Below, one piece after another: positions 38,601 to 49,500 of a DNA stretch of 64,000 nucleotides. This DNA is from Clostridiales bacterium (GTDB taxonomy: Bacteria; Bacillota; Clostridia; Christensenellales; Aristaeellaceae). Position 1 is the first letter of the stretch. Each line of letters begins with the position of its first letter. A program made the position numbers and the translations under genes. Below the pieces are notes generated by a model. The model was not told the origin of the DNA. It saw nothing but the letters and a program-made list of their open reading frames with translations, and did no database searches. The stretch covers positions 2,976,001-3,040,000 of the forward strand of contig CP069419.1 in NCBI GenBank assembly GCA_017569285.1. The letters are read 5' to 3'.

Positions 38601-41600
38601 TGCTCAGGATGAGCCGCTTCCCGAAGAAAACGGTACATTTACAAAGACGGTTACCATCAGCAAGAGCGAAGCACTGACGGCAAACTTCGGACTGATCAAA
38701 TACAATGATGCCGGAGTATACAGGTATACAATCTCCGAAATCATTCCTGACGGTGCATTTGCAATTGACAACGAAGATTTCAATAACATTCTGGAAACAA
38801 CATATGCGCAGGACAAATCATACAACTATTACTATGTCGACGGTACGGTGTATGACAATACAGGCATTCCGGTAACCGTTACAGTTGAGGAAGCAGATCC
38901 GGAACCCATCGTGACTGTTCAGTATGGTAATAATACAGGCGACAAATTCGCGGTATTTACCAATACATACCGGAAAGCAAGCACGGATCTGAAAGCCACA
39001 AAGACAATCATCGGCAAAAAGTTCAAATTCGATGGAACAGACAAGTGGACGTTTACAGTAACAGCTGTTGAAGATGGTAATTCGTCGAACAGCAATATCC
39101 CGATGCCGACCACTACATCTATTGAACTTCAGCCGGAGGATGGTACCTCGCTTGCTGAAATAGATTTCGGCACTATCGAGTATACGATCGATGACATCGG
39201 AAAGACGTATATCTATACAATTACCGAGACTGATAAAGACGGTAATCCGATCAAGGCAGAGGATATTACAGTTGCAATTACTGAAAACGCAGAAGACCAT
39301 ACATTGGTTGTGACCAGAACACCCGAAGAGAGTATTATATCCTTTGTCAACTTTGATGAAGGCAAAACCAGCATTAAAGTTGAAAAGATATGGGTGAACA
39401 GTCTTGGGCAAACAGTAACGCATGATACAGGTTCTGCCACAGTCCAGCTGATTGCAGTAAAAACCGAGGTAACCCCGCCTGAACCGACTGGTAATCTGCA
39501 CGTTGAAGCCAACTGGACAAACAATCGTGAGCCGGCGAATGATGTCAGTATTGTTATATCAGTCGATGGAAACAATTCTGTGACTTTGAATTCCGCGAAC
39601 AGCTGGAGCGGCGATTTCAGCGGACTGAAGGTGGGCACCCATACCCTGAAGGCGACAGTACAGGGAGAAAATGTAACAGTTACTCCGGAAGAAAAACAGA
39701 TTGTTATCACAGAAGGACAGAACGCTGAGACTTTTGCGGCCACCTATGAGCCGCCGGTGATTAAAAAGGATCTGACTGTAAGCATTACCTGGGATGGTGG
39801 CGCTCCGGAGAACGACATAATCGCAAATGCCAGTGATGGATCATCTGTTACGCTGAACAGTGACAACGGATGGACCGGGGCGTTTGATAATATGGTGGTC
39901 GGTCAGGAATATACCGTAACACTGACAAAACCGACAGGTGTGGAATATACATCCGATAATCCCCAGAGCACAACAATACAAAACAGCGATGATAATGCTC
40001 TGGCATTTACAGGAACTTATACGCCGAATGCAGCAGAACTGGAAGTATCCATCAATTGGAACAATGTTCCGAGTGATGTAACTGTTCAGGTAACAGCTGT
40101 AAATACAGCCAATTCCAATGATGCCCACAGCATTACATTCAATGCTGACGGTAATACTCAGAACTGGAGTGAAACCATCACCGGCCTGACAGGGAATCAG
40201 ACGTATACTGTTACTGCAAGCATTTCCGGTGACAATGCGGACAAAGCGACGATCTCTGACAATTCAAAGACCGTACAGGTTTCGCCTGGAACGAATAACG
40301 TCAGTTTCTCAGGGAATTATACGTCAGGTTCCCAGCCGACAGAGACGGCAGAACTGGAGGTGGCCATTACCTGGAACAATATCCCGAGCGATATTGCTGT
40401 TCAGATCACTGCTGTGAATACGGAAGATGCAAGCGATACAAAGACCATCACACTGTATCCGAACAACAGCAACAATTGGACCGGAACAATCAATGGCCTG
40501 ACGGTAGGAAAGACCTACAGCGTATCTACGAGTATACAGGGTGGCAATGCTGGAAATGCAAGCATTTCCGATAGCCCGAAGACTGTTGCAATTGCTTCCG
40601 AGAACAACAACACCAGTTTTAACGGCACATATTCATCCTCAACGCCGGGGAATGCATCGATACCGGTTACCATCAACTGGGATAACGAACCCAGCGATGT
40701 TGAAGTGACAGTAACGGCGGTTACCAGTAACGGTGGAAGTAATTCCAAGTCAATCACGATTACTGGAACAGGCACAACCTGGCAAGGAACAATTGATGGC
40801 TTAGAGGTGAATACAAATTACGAGATTACATATACCATTTCAGGAACGAATGCCTCTAATGCTTCGCTTTCACCGAATACTCCACAATATGTAAATTCGG
40901 GTTCCGGTCTTACGTATACAGGAACGTATACAAGTGCTGAACCGATTCCTGAAGGGAAAATCCGGATAAAAATATACAAACAGACAACGCATCAGTCCGG
41001 TAATGACAAAGAGCTTCTTAACACTGCAGTTTTGGATACCGGAGATGTAATCGTTACAGTAACATTGAAAGGGAACTCTTTCTCTGCCGGCTACAACACA
41101 GAGCCATCAGTGGAAGGAGGCAATGGAAACACGCCGGCTCTGACTGTAGATGGTCCTGTTGATATTCAAATTCCATTGACCTTTACTGAATCCAGGGAGT
41201 ATTCGATAACATTCTATTCCGGTTGGAGTATTGATAATATTGTCAATGCAACAGTGGCTCAAGCGACTTCCAATAACGGAGCTATCAGAAAGTTTAATAC
41301 TACGATACGTTATATTGCGGGAAATGGTATTGCTGATATTCGGTTCACGAAAACACGCGGGCAGATTCAGATTAAAGAAGGCCTTAAACAGCTAAGCGAG
41401 ATTGTCGGAAATATTAGCGAAGGTGATTATTTCCTGTATGGCGAACCGTTTACGCTCCAGCATTCTGATGATCCGGAAGGTGAAGACTGGGAGCATACAT
41501 GGCCGGATCTGCCGGAATACATACTGGAAGAAAATGAAGACGGGACAACAACCATATACAAACTAACATATTATGTTATTGAAACAACAGCAACGGGTGT

Positions 41601-43011
41601 CGTTTCGAATACGTATTCCTATCCTGAAGGCAATGTAGTTATCACAAACAAAGAGAAGACCGGGGAAAAAACCAGGCACGACAAGGTGACAGTGAACAAG
41701 CAGGATGAGGCTGGGAGCTCGCTGCCTGGCGCGACGTTCAATCTGTACTCTAACTCGGCATGCACGACGTCTGTAAAGGAATATACCGGCGAAAGCTTTG
41801 ATATTAAGACCGAGGATCTGACGTCATACCTGCCTACAGCAAACGGTGGCGAAGTAATGCTGTACCTGAAGGAGACGGATGCACCGGACGGATATTTGCT
41901 GGATGAAACAGTTCATAATGTTGTCATTACAAAAACAATTAGTGAGCCGACGTATGACGAGAATGAAGATGCGTTTATCGTTACGACTGCATACACGATG
42001 ACGATTGATAGCGAGAAAACGATTGATCTGACGAATACGGAGGAATCGCTGGGCGAGATCACGCTGACGAAGAAGAACAGTGCGAAGACGAAGGCGCTGG
42101 AAGGTGCGGAGTTTGACCTGTACCGTGTGAAGACGGGCGAAGAGACAGCCGACGTCAAGATCAACACAGACGGGAAACTGACGACAAATGCAGACGGCCA
42201 GATCATCGTAGGCGACCTGGAGCCTGGTGACTACTACTTCATCGAGACGAAGGCTCCCGACGGTTATGTGGCTGTGCCTGAAGGCGGAATCAAGAGCAGC
42301 GTGGAGACGATTGCTGCGGGGCAGAGCACAATGCCGACAGCGACAGTCGAGATGACCAATAATGAAGAAGGTAAGGGTCAGATCACGCTGACGAAGAAGA
42401 ACAGTGCGAAGACGAAGGCGCTGGAAGGTGCGGAGTTTGACCTGTACCGTGTGAAGACGGGCGAAGAGACAGCTGACGTCAAGATCAACACAGACGGGAA
42501 ACTGACGACAAATGCAGACGGCCAGATCATCGTAGGCGACCTGGAGCCTGGTGACTACTACTTCATCGAGACGAAGGCTCCCGACGGTTATGTGGCTGTG
42601 CCTGAAGGCGGAATCAAGAGCAGCGTGGAGACGATTGCTGCGGGGCAGAGCACAATGCCGACAGCGACAGTCGAGATGACGAACGCGGAAGAGGCGAAGG
42701 GTCAGATCACGCTGACGAAGAAGAACAGTGCGAAGACGAAGGCGCTGGAAGGTGCGGAGTTTGACCTGTACCGTGTGAAGACGGGCGAAGAGACAGCCGA
42801 CGTCAAGATCAACACAGACGGGAAACTGACGACAAATGCAGACGGCCAGATCATCGTAGGCGACCTGGAGCCTGGTGACTACTACTTCATCGAGACGAAG
42901 GCTCCCGACGGTTATGTGGCTGTGCCTGAAGGCGGAATCAAGAGCAGCGTGGAGACGATTCTTTGCGGGGCAGAGCACAATGCCGACAGCGACAGTCGAG
43001 ATGACCAATAA
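35683..43011 (+). CDS. giant SpaA-repeat adhesin 2, N-terminal part (to first frameshift)
   Basis: As read, 2,442 residues. Repairing five identical +1 shifts gives one protein of 6,222 residues ending at 54356. GGGAGGAATTGAA precedes the start; the signal peptide is cut near IAMA/EDE. The head is a clear paralogue of giant 1: a choice-of-anchor-A-like segment (LGPGINYGVTAEKF to SNEWHSRN), two Spy0128/FctA-like domains, four beta-sandwich modules with a LEVSINWNNVPSDVTV-like opening, and a SpaA-like domain (VTVNKQDEAGSSLPGATF). Then the first three 108-residue repeats follow. The last residues as read (LCGAEHNADSDSRDDQ) are out of frame. The head is less GC-rich than that of giant 1 and has diverged much more than the repeats. 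Confidence 0.9.
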   Translation: MKNNIKQRTIAILLALIQMVTMVMPASIAMAEDEYISGEVNHIGDRLIYYMKVKMSETIRTDLAQNKYYIVVEQDNDGVKSYASRSFSDIAANGFQGFDDFVHRNAMWQEIHYGPTETASYRIAIAKMEQNSLDNMIGAFAAQYETSGNAIGSDLYHWELNGQAHSDLEITEAEKYDVEVNFLDYSADNIPAPEVEGNYYLIAMAVDNFNASTIAALEGTPYWYIKKLENYAGTTTPDVISIPGFSNQSNNGYYFSESYVVGKPYALMTDEEKESIKARLVHTTENLSTYNDLHGWATGNSINTYNEVINGSFPDYDVLFSEPVSDGDVEYRIGFQQGTVKELDVVLEFDPPEGKAAIPAGDYYIVLEATAKDGVTHYYKTIELTTDGTEVKTIIPADDNWSEGQHYSLNWQGVTAKVIKKKDGATITPGGYKPQDNSYTEAYVINNYTYTYSYVEEEDTANHKLLMEHKITLKYNPLEDALTPLQILGPGINYGVTAEKFNHTGHMQTNFATNYYICHGDTDVNVQPDLGNTTGSVVAANIEGMMHMNAPSDVVLFIDKYDADKVDNKLSNVIVVESTSDRISESIVDPIINHGAAMSEILAAKEATFAPKSNEIDLTQFPDGTTIYIDPVNIRNYFTGDGSGIKIHMHPNQVVVWNIPGETVSIGQILYTYTDGMNWASEGEGGGRERVATHNVFNMPDATTVRLNEAYGMFLIPQESAHTTVTQSSEGWLITGGEFTSQRQSNEWHSRNRSLTMSVDADLSFGKTVDEQAPKSGDVFEFELYQWDENADDDAGDTHWTKVATLTNSGPSMTYSVLYDSGNGGRVFKIKEKGKAENVSSSYFYDESEYYITVVYMGYSSVVYAAFPQYYTDAAHAIERFRNNDISGVPTSTSNFKGLIDATDDENAISAITFHNTKKDAKSAQLQVEKHLNSWGNATEFSFILKQVLNDGKYPPMPKDAKNANDITYEEYIAQDEPLPEENGTFTKTVTISKSEALTANFGLIKYNDAGVYRYTISEIIPDGAFAIDNEDFNNILETTYAQDKSYNYYYVDGTVYDNTGIPVTVTVEEADPEPIVTVQYGNNTGDKFAVFTNTYRKASTDLKATKTIIGKKFKFDGTDKWTFTVTAVEDGNSSNSNIPMPTTTSIELQPEDGTSLAEIDFGTIEYTIDDIGKTYIYTITETDKDGNPIKAEDITVAITENAEDHTLVVTRTPEESIISFVNFDEGKTSIKVEKIWVNSLGQTVTHDTGSATVQLIAVKTEVTPPEPTGNLHVEANWTNNREPANDVSIVISVDGNNSVTLNSANSWSGDFSGLKVGTHTLKATVQGENVTVTPEEKQIVITEGQNAETFAATYEPPVIKKDLTVSITWDGGAPENDIIANASDGSSVTLNSDNGWTGAFDNMVVGQEYTVTLTKPTGVEYTSDNPQSTTIQNSDDNALAFTGTYTPNAAELEVSINWNNVPSDVTVQVTAVNTANSNDAHSITFNADGNTQNWSETITGLTGNQTYTVTASISGDNADKATISDNSKTVQVSPGTNNVSFSGNYTSGSQPTETAELEVAITWNNIPSDIAVQITAVNTEDASDTKTITLYPNNSNNWTGTINGLTVGKTYSVSTSIQGGNAGNASISDSPKTVAIASENNNTSFNGTYSSSTPGNASIPVTINWDNEPSDVEVTVTAVTSNGGSNSKSITITGTGTTWQGTIDGLEVNTNYEITYTISGTNASNASLSPNTPQYVNSGSGLTYTGTYTSAEPIPEGKIRIKIYKQTTHQSGNDKELLNTAVLDTGDVIVTVTLKGNSFSAGYNTEPSVEGGNGNTPALTVDGPVDIQIPLTFTESREYSITFYSGWSIDNIVNATVAQATSNNGAIRKFNTTIRYIAGNGIADIRFTKTRGQIQIKEGLKQLSEIVGNISEGDYFLYGEPFTLQHSDDPEGEDWEHTWPDLPEYILEENEDGTTTIYKLTYYVIETTATGVVSNTYSYPEGNVVITNKEKTGEKTRHDKVTVNKQDEAGSSLPGATFNLYSNSACTTSVKEYTGESFDIKTEDLTSYLPTANGGEVMLYLKETDAPDGYLLDETVHNVVITKTISEPTYDENEDAFIVTTAYTMTIDSEKTIDLTNTEESLGEITLTKKNSAKTKALEGAEFDLYRVKTGEETADVKINTDGKLTTNADGQIIVGDLEPGDYYFIETKAPDGYVAVPEGGIKSSVETIAAGQSTMPTATVEMTNNEEGKGQITLTKKNSAKTKALEGAEFDLYRVKTGEETADVKINTDGKLTTNADGQIIVGDLEPGDYYFIETKAPDGYVAVPEGGIKSSVETIAAGQSTMPTATVEMTNAEEAKGQITLTKKNSAKTKALEGAEFDLYRVKTGEETADVKINTDGKLTTNADGQIIVGDLEPGDYYFIETKAPDGYVAVPEGGIKSSVETILCGAEHNADSDSRDDQ

Positions 43012-44308
43012 TGAAGAAGGTAAGGGTCAGATCACGCTGACGAAGAAGAACAGTGCGAAGACGAAGGCGCTGGAAGGTGCGGAGTTTGACCTGTACCGTG
43101 TGAAGACGGGCGAAGAGACAGCTGACGTCAAGATCAACACAGACGGGAAACTGACGACAAATGCAGACGGCCAGATCATCGTAGGCGACCTGGAGCCTGG
43201 TGACTACTACTTCATCGAGACGAAGGCTCCCGACGGTTATGTGGCTGTGCCTGAAGGCGGAATCAAGAGCAGCGTGGAGACGATTGCTGCGGGGCAGAGC
43301 ACAATGCCGACAGCGACAGTCGAGATGACCAATAATGAAGAAGGTAAGGGTCAGATCACGCTGACGAAGAAGAACAGTGCGAAGACGAAGGCGCTGGAAG
43401 GTGCGGAGTTTGACCTGTACCGTGTGAAGACGGGCGAAGAGACAGCCGACGTCAAGATCAACACAGACGGGAAACTGACGACAAATGCAGACGGCCAGAT
43501 CATCGTAGGCGACCTGGAGCCTGGTGACTACTACTTCATCGAGACGAAGGCTCCCGACGGTTATGTGGCTGTGCCTGAAGGCGGAATCAAGAGCAGCGTG
43601 GAGACGATTGCTGCGGGGCAGAGCACAATGCCGACAGCGACAGTCGAGATGACCAATAATGAAGAAGGTAAGGGTCAGATCACGCTGACGAAGAAGAACA
43701 GTGCGAAGACGAAGGCGCTGGAAGGTGCGGAGTTTGACCTGTACCGTGTGAAGACGGGCGAAGAGACAGCTGACGTCAAGATCAACACAGACGGGAAACT
43801 GACGACAAATGCAGACGGCCAGATCATCGTAGGCGACCTGGAGCCTGGTGACTACTACTTCATCGAGACGAAGGCTCCCGACGGTTATGTGGCTGTGCCT
43901 GAAGGCGGAATCAAGAGCAGCGTGGAGACGATTGCTGCGGGGCAGAGCACAATGCCGACAGCGACAGTCGAGATGACGAACGCGGAAGAGGCGAAGGGTC
44001 AGATCACGCTGACGAAGAAGAACAGTGCGAAGACGAAGGCGCTGGAAGGTGCGGAGTTTGACCTGTACCGTGTGAAGACGGGCGAAGAGACAGCTGACGT
44101 CAAGATCAACACAGACGGGAAACTGACGACAAATGCAGACGGCCAGATCATCGTAGGCGACCTGGAGCCCGGTGACTACTACTTCATCGAGACGAAGGCT
44201 CCCGACGGTTATGTGGCTGTGCCTGAAGGCGGAATCAAAGAGCGCGTGGAGACGATTCTTTGCGGGGCAGAGCACAATGCCGACAGCGACAGTCGAGATG
44301 ACCAATAA
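42965..44308 (+). CDS. giant adhesin 2, fragment 2 (repeat units 3-7)
   Basis: This in-frame continuation of the repeat array runs between the first shift (42961) and the second (44258). It has no start signal of its own; an ATG at 42875 opens the same frame but reads repeat 3 out of frame before the shift. It ends at a TAA reached only because of the second shift. In unit 7 a compensated local change around 44238-44246 turns IKSSVE into IKERVE. Confidence 0.7.
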   Translation, partial: AGQSTMPTATVEMTNNEEGKGQITLTKKNSAKTKALEGAEFDLYRVKTGEETADVKINTDGKLTTNADGQIIVGDLEPGDYYFIETKAPDGYVAVPEGGIKSSVETIAAGQSTMPTATVEMTNNEEGKGQITLTKKNSAKTKALEGAEFDLYRVKTGEETADVKINTDGKLTTNADGQIIVGDLEPGDYYFIETKAPDGYVAVPEGGIKSSVETIAAGQSTMPTATVEMTNNEEGKGQITLTKKNSAKTKALEGAEFDLYRVKTGEETADVKINTDGKLTTNADGQIIVGDLEPGDYYFIETKAPDGYVAVPEGGIKSSVETIAAGQSTMPTATVEMTNAEEAKGQITLTKKNSAKTKALEGAEFDLYRVKTGEETADVKINTDGKLTTNADGQIIVGDLEPGDYYFIETKAPDGYVAVPEGGIKERVETILCGAEHNADSDSRDDQ

Positions 44309-45281
44309 TGAAGAAGGTAAGGGTCAGATCACGCTGACGAAGAAGAACGGTGCGAAGACGAAGGCGCTGGAAGGTGCGGAGTTTGACCTGTACCGTGTGA
44401 AGACGGGCGAAGAGACAGCTGACGTCAAGATCAACACAGACGGGAAACTGACGACAAATGCAGACGGCCAGATCATCGTAGGCGACCTGGAGCCTGGTGA
44501 CTACTACTTCATCGAGACGAAGGCTCCCGACGGTTATGTGGCTGTGCCTGAAGGCGGAATCAAGAGCAGCGTGGAGACGATTGCTGCGGGGCAGAGCACA
44601 ATGCCGACAGCGACAGTCGAGATGACCAATAATGAAGAAGGTAAGGGTCAGATCACGCTGACGAAGAAGAACGATGCGAAGACGAAGGCGCTGGAAGGTG
44701 CGGAGTTTGACCTGTACCGTGTGAAGACGGGCGAAGAGACAGCTGACGTCAAGATCAACACAGACGGGAAACTGACGACAAATGCAGACGGCCAGATCAT
44801 CGTAGGCGACCTGGAGCCTGGTGACTACTACTTCATCGAGACGAAGGCTCCCGACGGTTATGTGGCTGTGCCTGAAGGCGGAATCAAGAGCAGGGTGGAG
44901 ACGATTGCTGCGGGGCAGAGCACAATGCCGACAGCGACAGTCGAGATGACCAATAATGAAGAAGGTAAGGGTCAGATCACGCTGACGAAGAAGAACAGTG
45001 CGAAGACGAAGGCGCTGGAAGGTGCGGAGTTTGACCTGTACCGTGTGAAGACGGGCGAAGAGACAGCCGACGTCAAGATCAACACAGACGGGAAACTGAC
45101 GACAAATGCAGACGGCCAGATCATCGTAGGCGACCTGGAGCCCGGTGACTACTACTTCATCGAGACGAAGGCTCCCGACGGTTATGTGGCTGTGCCTGAA
45201 GGCGGAATCAAGAGCAGCGTGGAGACGATTCTTTGCGGGGCAGAGCACAATGCCGACAGCGACAGTCGAGATGACCAATAA
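44262..45281 (+). CDS. giant adhesin 2, fragment 3 (repeat units 7-10)
   Basis: Continuation between the shifts at 44258 and 45231. The units show KNG, KND and KNS in order. A single substitution near 44894 changes the usual GCAGC to GCAGG (IKSRVE). It is not an independent gene. Confidence 0.7.
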   Translation, partial: AGQSTMPTATVEMTNNEEGKGQITLTKKNGAKTKALEGAEFDLYRVKTGEETADVKINTDGKLTTNADGQIIVGDLEPGDYYFIETKAPDGYVAVPEGGIKSSVETIAAGQSTMPTATVEMTNNEEGKGQITLTKKNDAKTKALEGAEFDLYRVKTGEETADVKINTDGKLTTNADGQIIVGDLEPGDYYFIETKAPDGYVAVPEGGIKSRVETIAAGQSTMPTATVEMTNNEEGKGQITLTKKNSAKTKALEGAEFDLYRVKTGEETADVKINTDGKLTTNADGQIIVGDLEPGDYYFIETKAPDGYVAVPEGGIKSSVETILCGAEHNADSDSRDDQ

Positions 45282-46578
45282 TGAAGAAGGTAAGGGTCAG
45301 ATCACGCTGACGAAGAAGAACAGTGCGAAGACGAAGGCGCTGGAAGGTGCGGAGTTTGACCTGTACCGTGTGAAGACGGGCGAAGAGACAGCCGACGTCA
45401 AGATCAACACAGACGGGAAACTGACGACAAATGCAGACGGCCAGATCATCGTAGGCGACCTGGAGCCTGGTGACTACTACTTCATCGAGACGAAGGCTCC
45501 CGACGGTTATGTGGCTGTGCCTGAAGGCGGAATCAAGAGCAGCGTGGAGACGATTGCTGCGGGGCAGAGCACAATGCCGACAGCGACAGTCGAGATGACG
45601 AACGCGGAAGAGGCGAAGGGTCAGATCACGCTGACGAAGAAGAACAGTGCGAAGACGAAGGCGCTGGAAGGTGCGGAGTTTGACCTGTACCGTGTGAAGA
45701 CGGGCGAAGAGACAGCCGACGTCAAGATCAACACAGACGGGAAACTGACGACAAATGCAGACGGCCAGATCATCGTAGGCGACCTGGAGCCCGGTGACTA
45801 CTACTTCATCGAGACGAAGGCTCCCGACGGTTATGTGGCTGTGCCTGAAGGCGGAATCAAGAGCAGCGTGGAGACGATTGCTGCGGGGCAGAGCACAATG
45901 CCGACAGCGACAGTCGAGATGACCAATAATGAAGAAGGTAAGGGTCAGATCACGCTGACGAAGAAGAACAGTGCGAAGACGAAGGCGCTGGAAGGTGCGG
46001 AGTTTGACCTGTACCGTGTGAAGACGGGCGAAGAGACAGCTGACGTCAAGATCAACACAGACGGGAAACTGACGACAAATGCAGACGGCCAGATCATCGT
46101 AGGCGACCTGGAGCCTGGTGACTACTACTTCATCGAGACGAAGGCTCCCGACGGTTATGTGGCTGTGCCTGAAGGCGGAATCAAGAGCAGCGTGGAGACG
46201 ATTGCTGCGGGGCAGAGCACAATGCCGACAGCGACAGTCGAGATGACGAACGCGGAAGAGGCGAAGGGTCAGATCACGCTGACGAAGAAGAACAGTGCGA
46301 AGACGAAGGCGCTGGAAGGTGCGGAGTTTGACCTGTACCGTGTGAAGACGGGCGAAGAGACAGCCGACGTCAAGATCAACACAGACGGGAAACTGACGAC
46401 AAATGCAGACGGCCAGATCATCGTAGGCGACCTGGAGCCTGGTGACTACTACTTCATCGAGACGAAGGCTCCCGACGGTTATGTGGCTGTGCCTGAAGGC
46501 GGAATCAAGAGCAGCGTGGAGACGATTCTTTGCGGGGCAGAGCACAATGCCGACAGCGACAGTCGAGATGACCAATAA
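45235..46578 (+). CDS. giant adhesin 2, fragment 4 (repeat units 10-14)
   Basis: Continuation between the shifts at 45231 and 46528, consisting only of 108-residue SpaA-like repeats. Junction types alternate NEEGK and AEEAK. It is not an independent gene. Confidence 0.7.
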   Translation, partial: AGQSTMPTATVEMTNNEEGKGQITLTKKNSAKTKALEGAEFDLYRVKTGEETADVKINTDGKLTTNADGQIIVGDLEPGDYYFIETKAPDGYVAVPEGGIKSSVETIAAGQSTMPTATVEMTNAEEAKGQITLTKKNSAKTKALEGAEFDLYRVKTGEETADVKINTDGKLTTNADGQIIVGDLEPGDYYFIETKAPDGYVAVPEGGIKSSVETIAAGQSTMPTATVEMTNNEEGKGQITLTKKNSAKTKALEGAEFDLYRVKTGEETADVKINTDGKLTTNADGQIIVGDLEPGDYYFIETKAPDGYVAVPEGGIKSSVETIAAGQSTMPTATVEMTNAEEAKGQITLTKKNSAKTKALEGAEFDLYRVKTGEETADVKINTDGKLTTNADGQIIVGDLEPGDYYFIETKAPDGYVAVPEGGIKSSVETILCGAEHNADSDSRDDQ

Positions 46579-49500
46579 TGAAGAAGGTAAGGGTCAGATC
46601 ACGCTGACGAAGAAGAACAGTGCGAAGACGAAGGCGCTGGAAGGTGCGGAGTTTGACCTGTACCGTGTGAAGACGGGCGAAGAGACAGCTGACGTCAAGA
46701 TCAACACAGACGGGAAACTGACGACAAATGCAGACGGCCAGATCATCGTAGGCGACCTGGAGCCTGGTGACTACTACTTCATCGAGACGAAGGCTCCCGA
46801 CGGTTATGTGGCTGTGCCTGAAGGCGGAATCAAGAGCAGCGTGGAGACGATTGCTGCGGGGCAGAGCACAATGCCGACAGCGACAGTCGAGATGACGAAC
46901 GCGGAAGAGGCGAAGGGTCAGATCACGCTGACGAAGAAGAACAGTGCGAAGACGAAGGCGCTGGAAGGTGCGGAGTTTGACCTGTACCGTGTGAAGACGG
47001 GCGAAGAGACAGCCGACGTCAAGATCAACACAGACGGGAAACTGACGACAAATGCAGACGGCCAGATCATCGTAGGCGACCTGGAGCCTGGTGACTACTA
47101 CTTCATCGAGACGAAGGCTCCCGACGGTTATGTGGCTGTGCCTGAAGGCGGAATCAAGAGCAGCGTGGAGACGATTGCTGCGGGGCAGAGCACAATGCCG
47201 ACAGCGACAGTCGAGATGACCAATAATGAAGAAGGTAAGGGTCAGATCACGCTGACGAAGAAGAACAGTGCGAAGACGAAGGCGCTGGAAGGTGCGGAGT
47301 TTGACCTGTACCGTGTGAAGACGGGCGAAGAGACAGCTGACGTCAAGATCAACACAGACGGGAAACTGACGACAAATGCAGACGGCCAGATCATCGTAGG
47401 CGACCTGGAGCCCGGTGACTACTACTTCATCGAGACGAAGGCTCCCGACGGTTATGTGGCTGTGCCTGAAGGCGGAATCAAGAGCAGCGTGGAGACGATT
47501 GCTGCGGGGCAGAGCACAATGCCGACAGCGACAGTCGAGATGACCAATAATGAAGAAGGTAAGGGTCAGATCACGCTGACGAAGAAGAACGGTGCGAAGA
47601 CGAAGGCGCTGGAAGGTGCGGAGTTTGACCTGTACCGTGTGAAGACGGGCGAAGAGACAGCTGACGTCAAGATCAACACAGACGGGAAACTGACGACAAA
47701 TGCAGACGGCCAGATCATCGTAGGCGACCTGGAGCCTGGTGACTACTACTTCATCGAGACGAAGGCTCCCGACGGTTATGTGGCTGTGCCTGAAGGCGGA
47801 ATCAAGAGCAGCGTGGAGACGATTGCTGCGGGGCAGAGCACAATGCCGACAGCGACAGTCGAGATGACCAATAATGAAGAAGGTAAGGGTCAGATCACGC
47901 TGACGAAGAAGAACGATGCGAAGACGAAGGCGCTGGAAGGTGCGGAGTTTGACCTGTACCGTGTGAAGACGGGCGAAGAGACAGCTGACGTCAAGATCAA
48001 CACAGACGGGAAACTGACGACAAATGCAGACGGCCAGATCATCGTAGGCGACCTGGAGCCTGGTGACTACTACTTCATCGAGACGAAGGCTCCCGACGGT
48101 TATGTGGCTGTGCCTGAAGGCGGAATCAAGAGCAGCGTGGAGACGATTGCTGCGGGGCAGAGCACAATGCCGACAGCGACAGTCGAGATGACCAATAATG
48201 AAGAAGGTAAGGGTCAGATCACGCTGACGAAGAAGAACAGTGCGAAGACGAAGGCGCTGGAAGGTGCGGAGTTTGACCTGTACCGTGTGAAGACGAGCGA
48301 AGAGACAGCCGACGTCAAGATCAACACAGACGGGAAACTGACGACAAATGCAGACGGCCAGATCATCGTAGGCGACCTGGAGCCTGGTGACTACTACTTC
48401 ATCGAGACGAAGGCTCCCGACGGTTATGTGGCTGTGCCTGAAGGCGGAATCAAGAGCAGCGTGGAGACGATTGCTGCGGGGCAGAGCACAATGCCGACAG
48501 CGACAGTCGAGATGACCAATAATGAAGAAGGTAAGGGTCAGATCACGCTGACGAAGAAGAACAGTGCGAAGACGAAGGCGCTGGAAGGTGCGGAGTTTGA
48601 CCTGTACCGTGTGAAGACGGGCGAAGAGACAGCCGACGTCAAGATCAACACAGACGGGAAACTGACGACAAATGCAGACGGCCAGATCATCGTAGGCGAC
48701 CTGGAGCCTGGTGACTACTACTTCATCGAGACGAAGGCTCCCGACGGTTATGTGGCTGTGCCTGAAGGCGGAATCAAGAGCAGCGTGGAGACGATTGCTG
48801 CGGGGCAGAGCACAATGCCGACAGCGACAGTCGAGATGACCAATAATGAAGAAGGTAAGGGTCAGATCACGCTGACGAAGAAGAACGGTGCGAAGACGAA
48901 GGCGCTGGAAGGTGCGGAGTTTGACCTGTACCGTGTGAAGACGGGCGAAGAGACAGCCGACGTCAAGATCAACACAGACGGGAAACTGACGACAAATGCA
49001 GACGGCCAGATCATCGTAGGCGACCTGGAGCCTGGTGACTACTACTTCATCGAGACGAAGGCTCCCGACGGTTATGTGGCTGTGCCTGAAGGCGGAATCA
49101 AGAGCAGCGTGGAGACGATTGCTGCGGGGCAGAGCACAATGCCGACAGCGACAGTCGAGATGACCAATAATGAAGAAGGTAAGGGTCAGATCACGCTGAC
49201 GAAGAAGAACGGTGCGAAGACGAAGGCGCTGGAAGGTGCGGAGTTTGACCTGTACCGTGTGAAGACGGGCGAAGAGACAGCTGACGTCAAGATCAACACA
49301 GACGGGAAACTGACGACAAATGCAGACGGCCAGATCATCGTAGGCGACCTGGAGCCTGGTGACTACTACTTCATCGAGACGAAGGCTCCCGACGGTTATG
49401 TGGCTGTGCCTGAAGGCGGAATCAAGAGCAGCGTGGAGACGATTGCTGCGGGGCAGAGCACAATGCCGACAGCGACAGTCGAGATGACGAACGCGGAAGA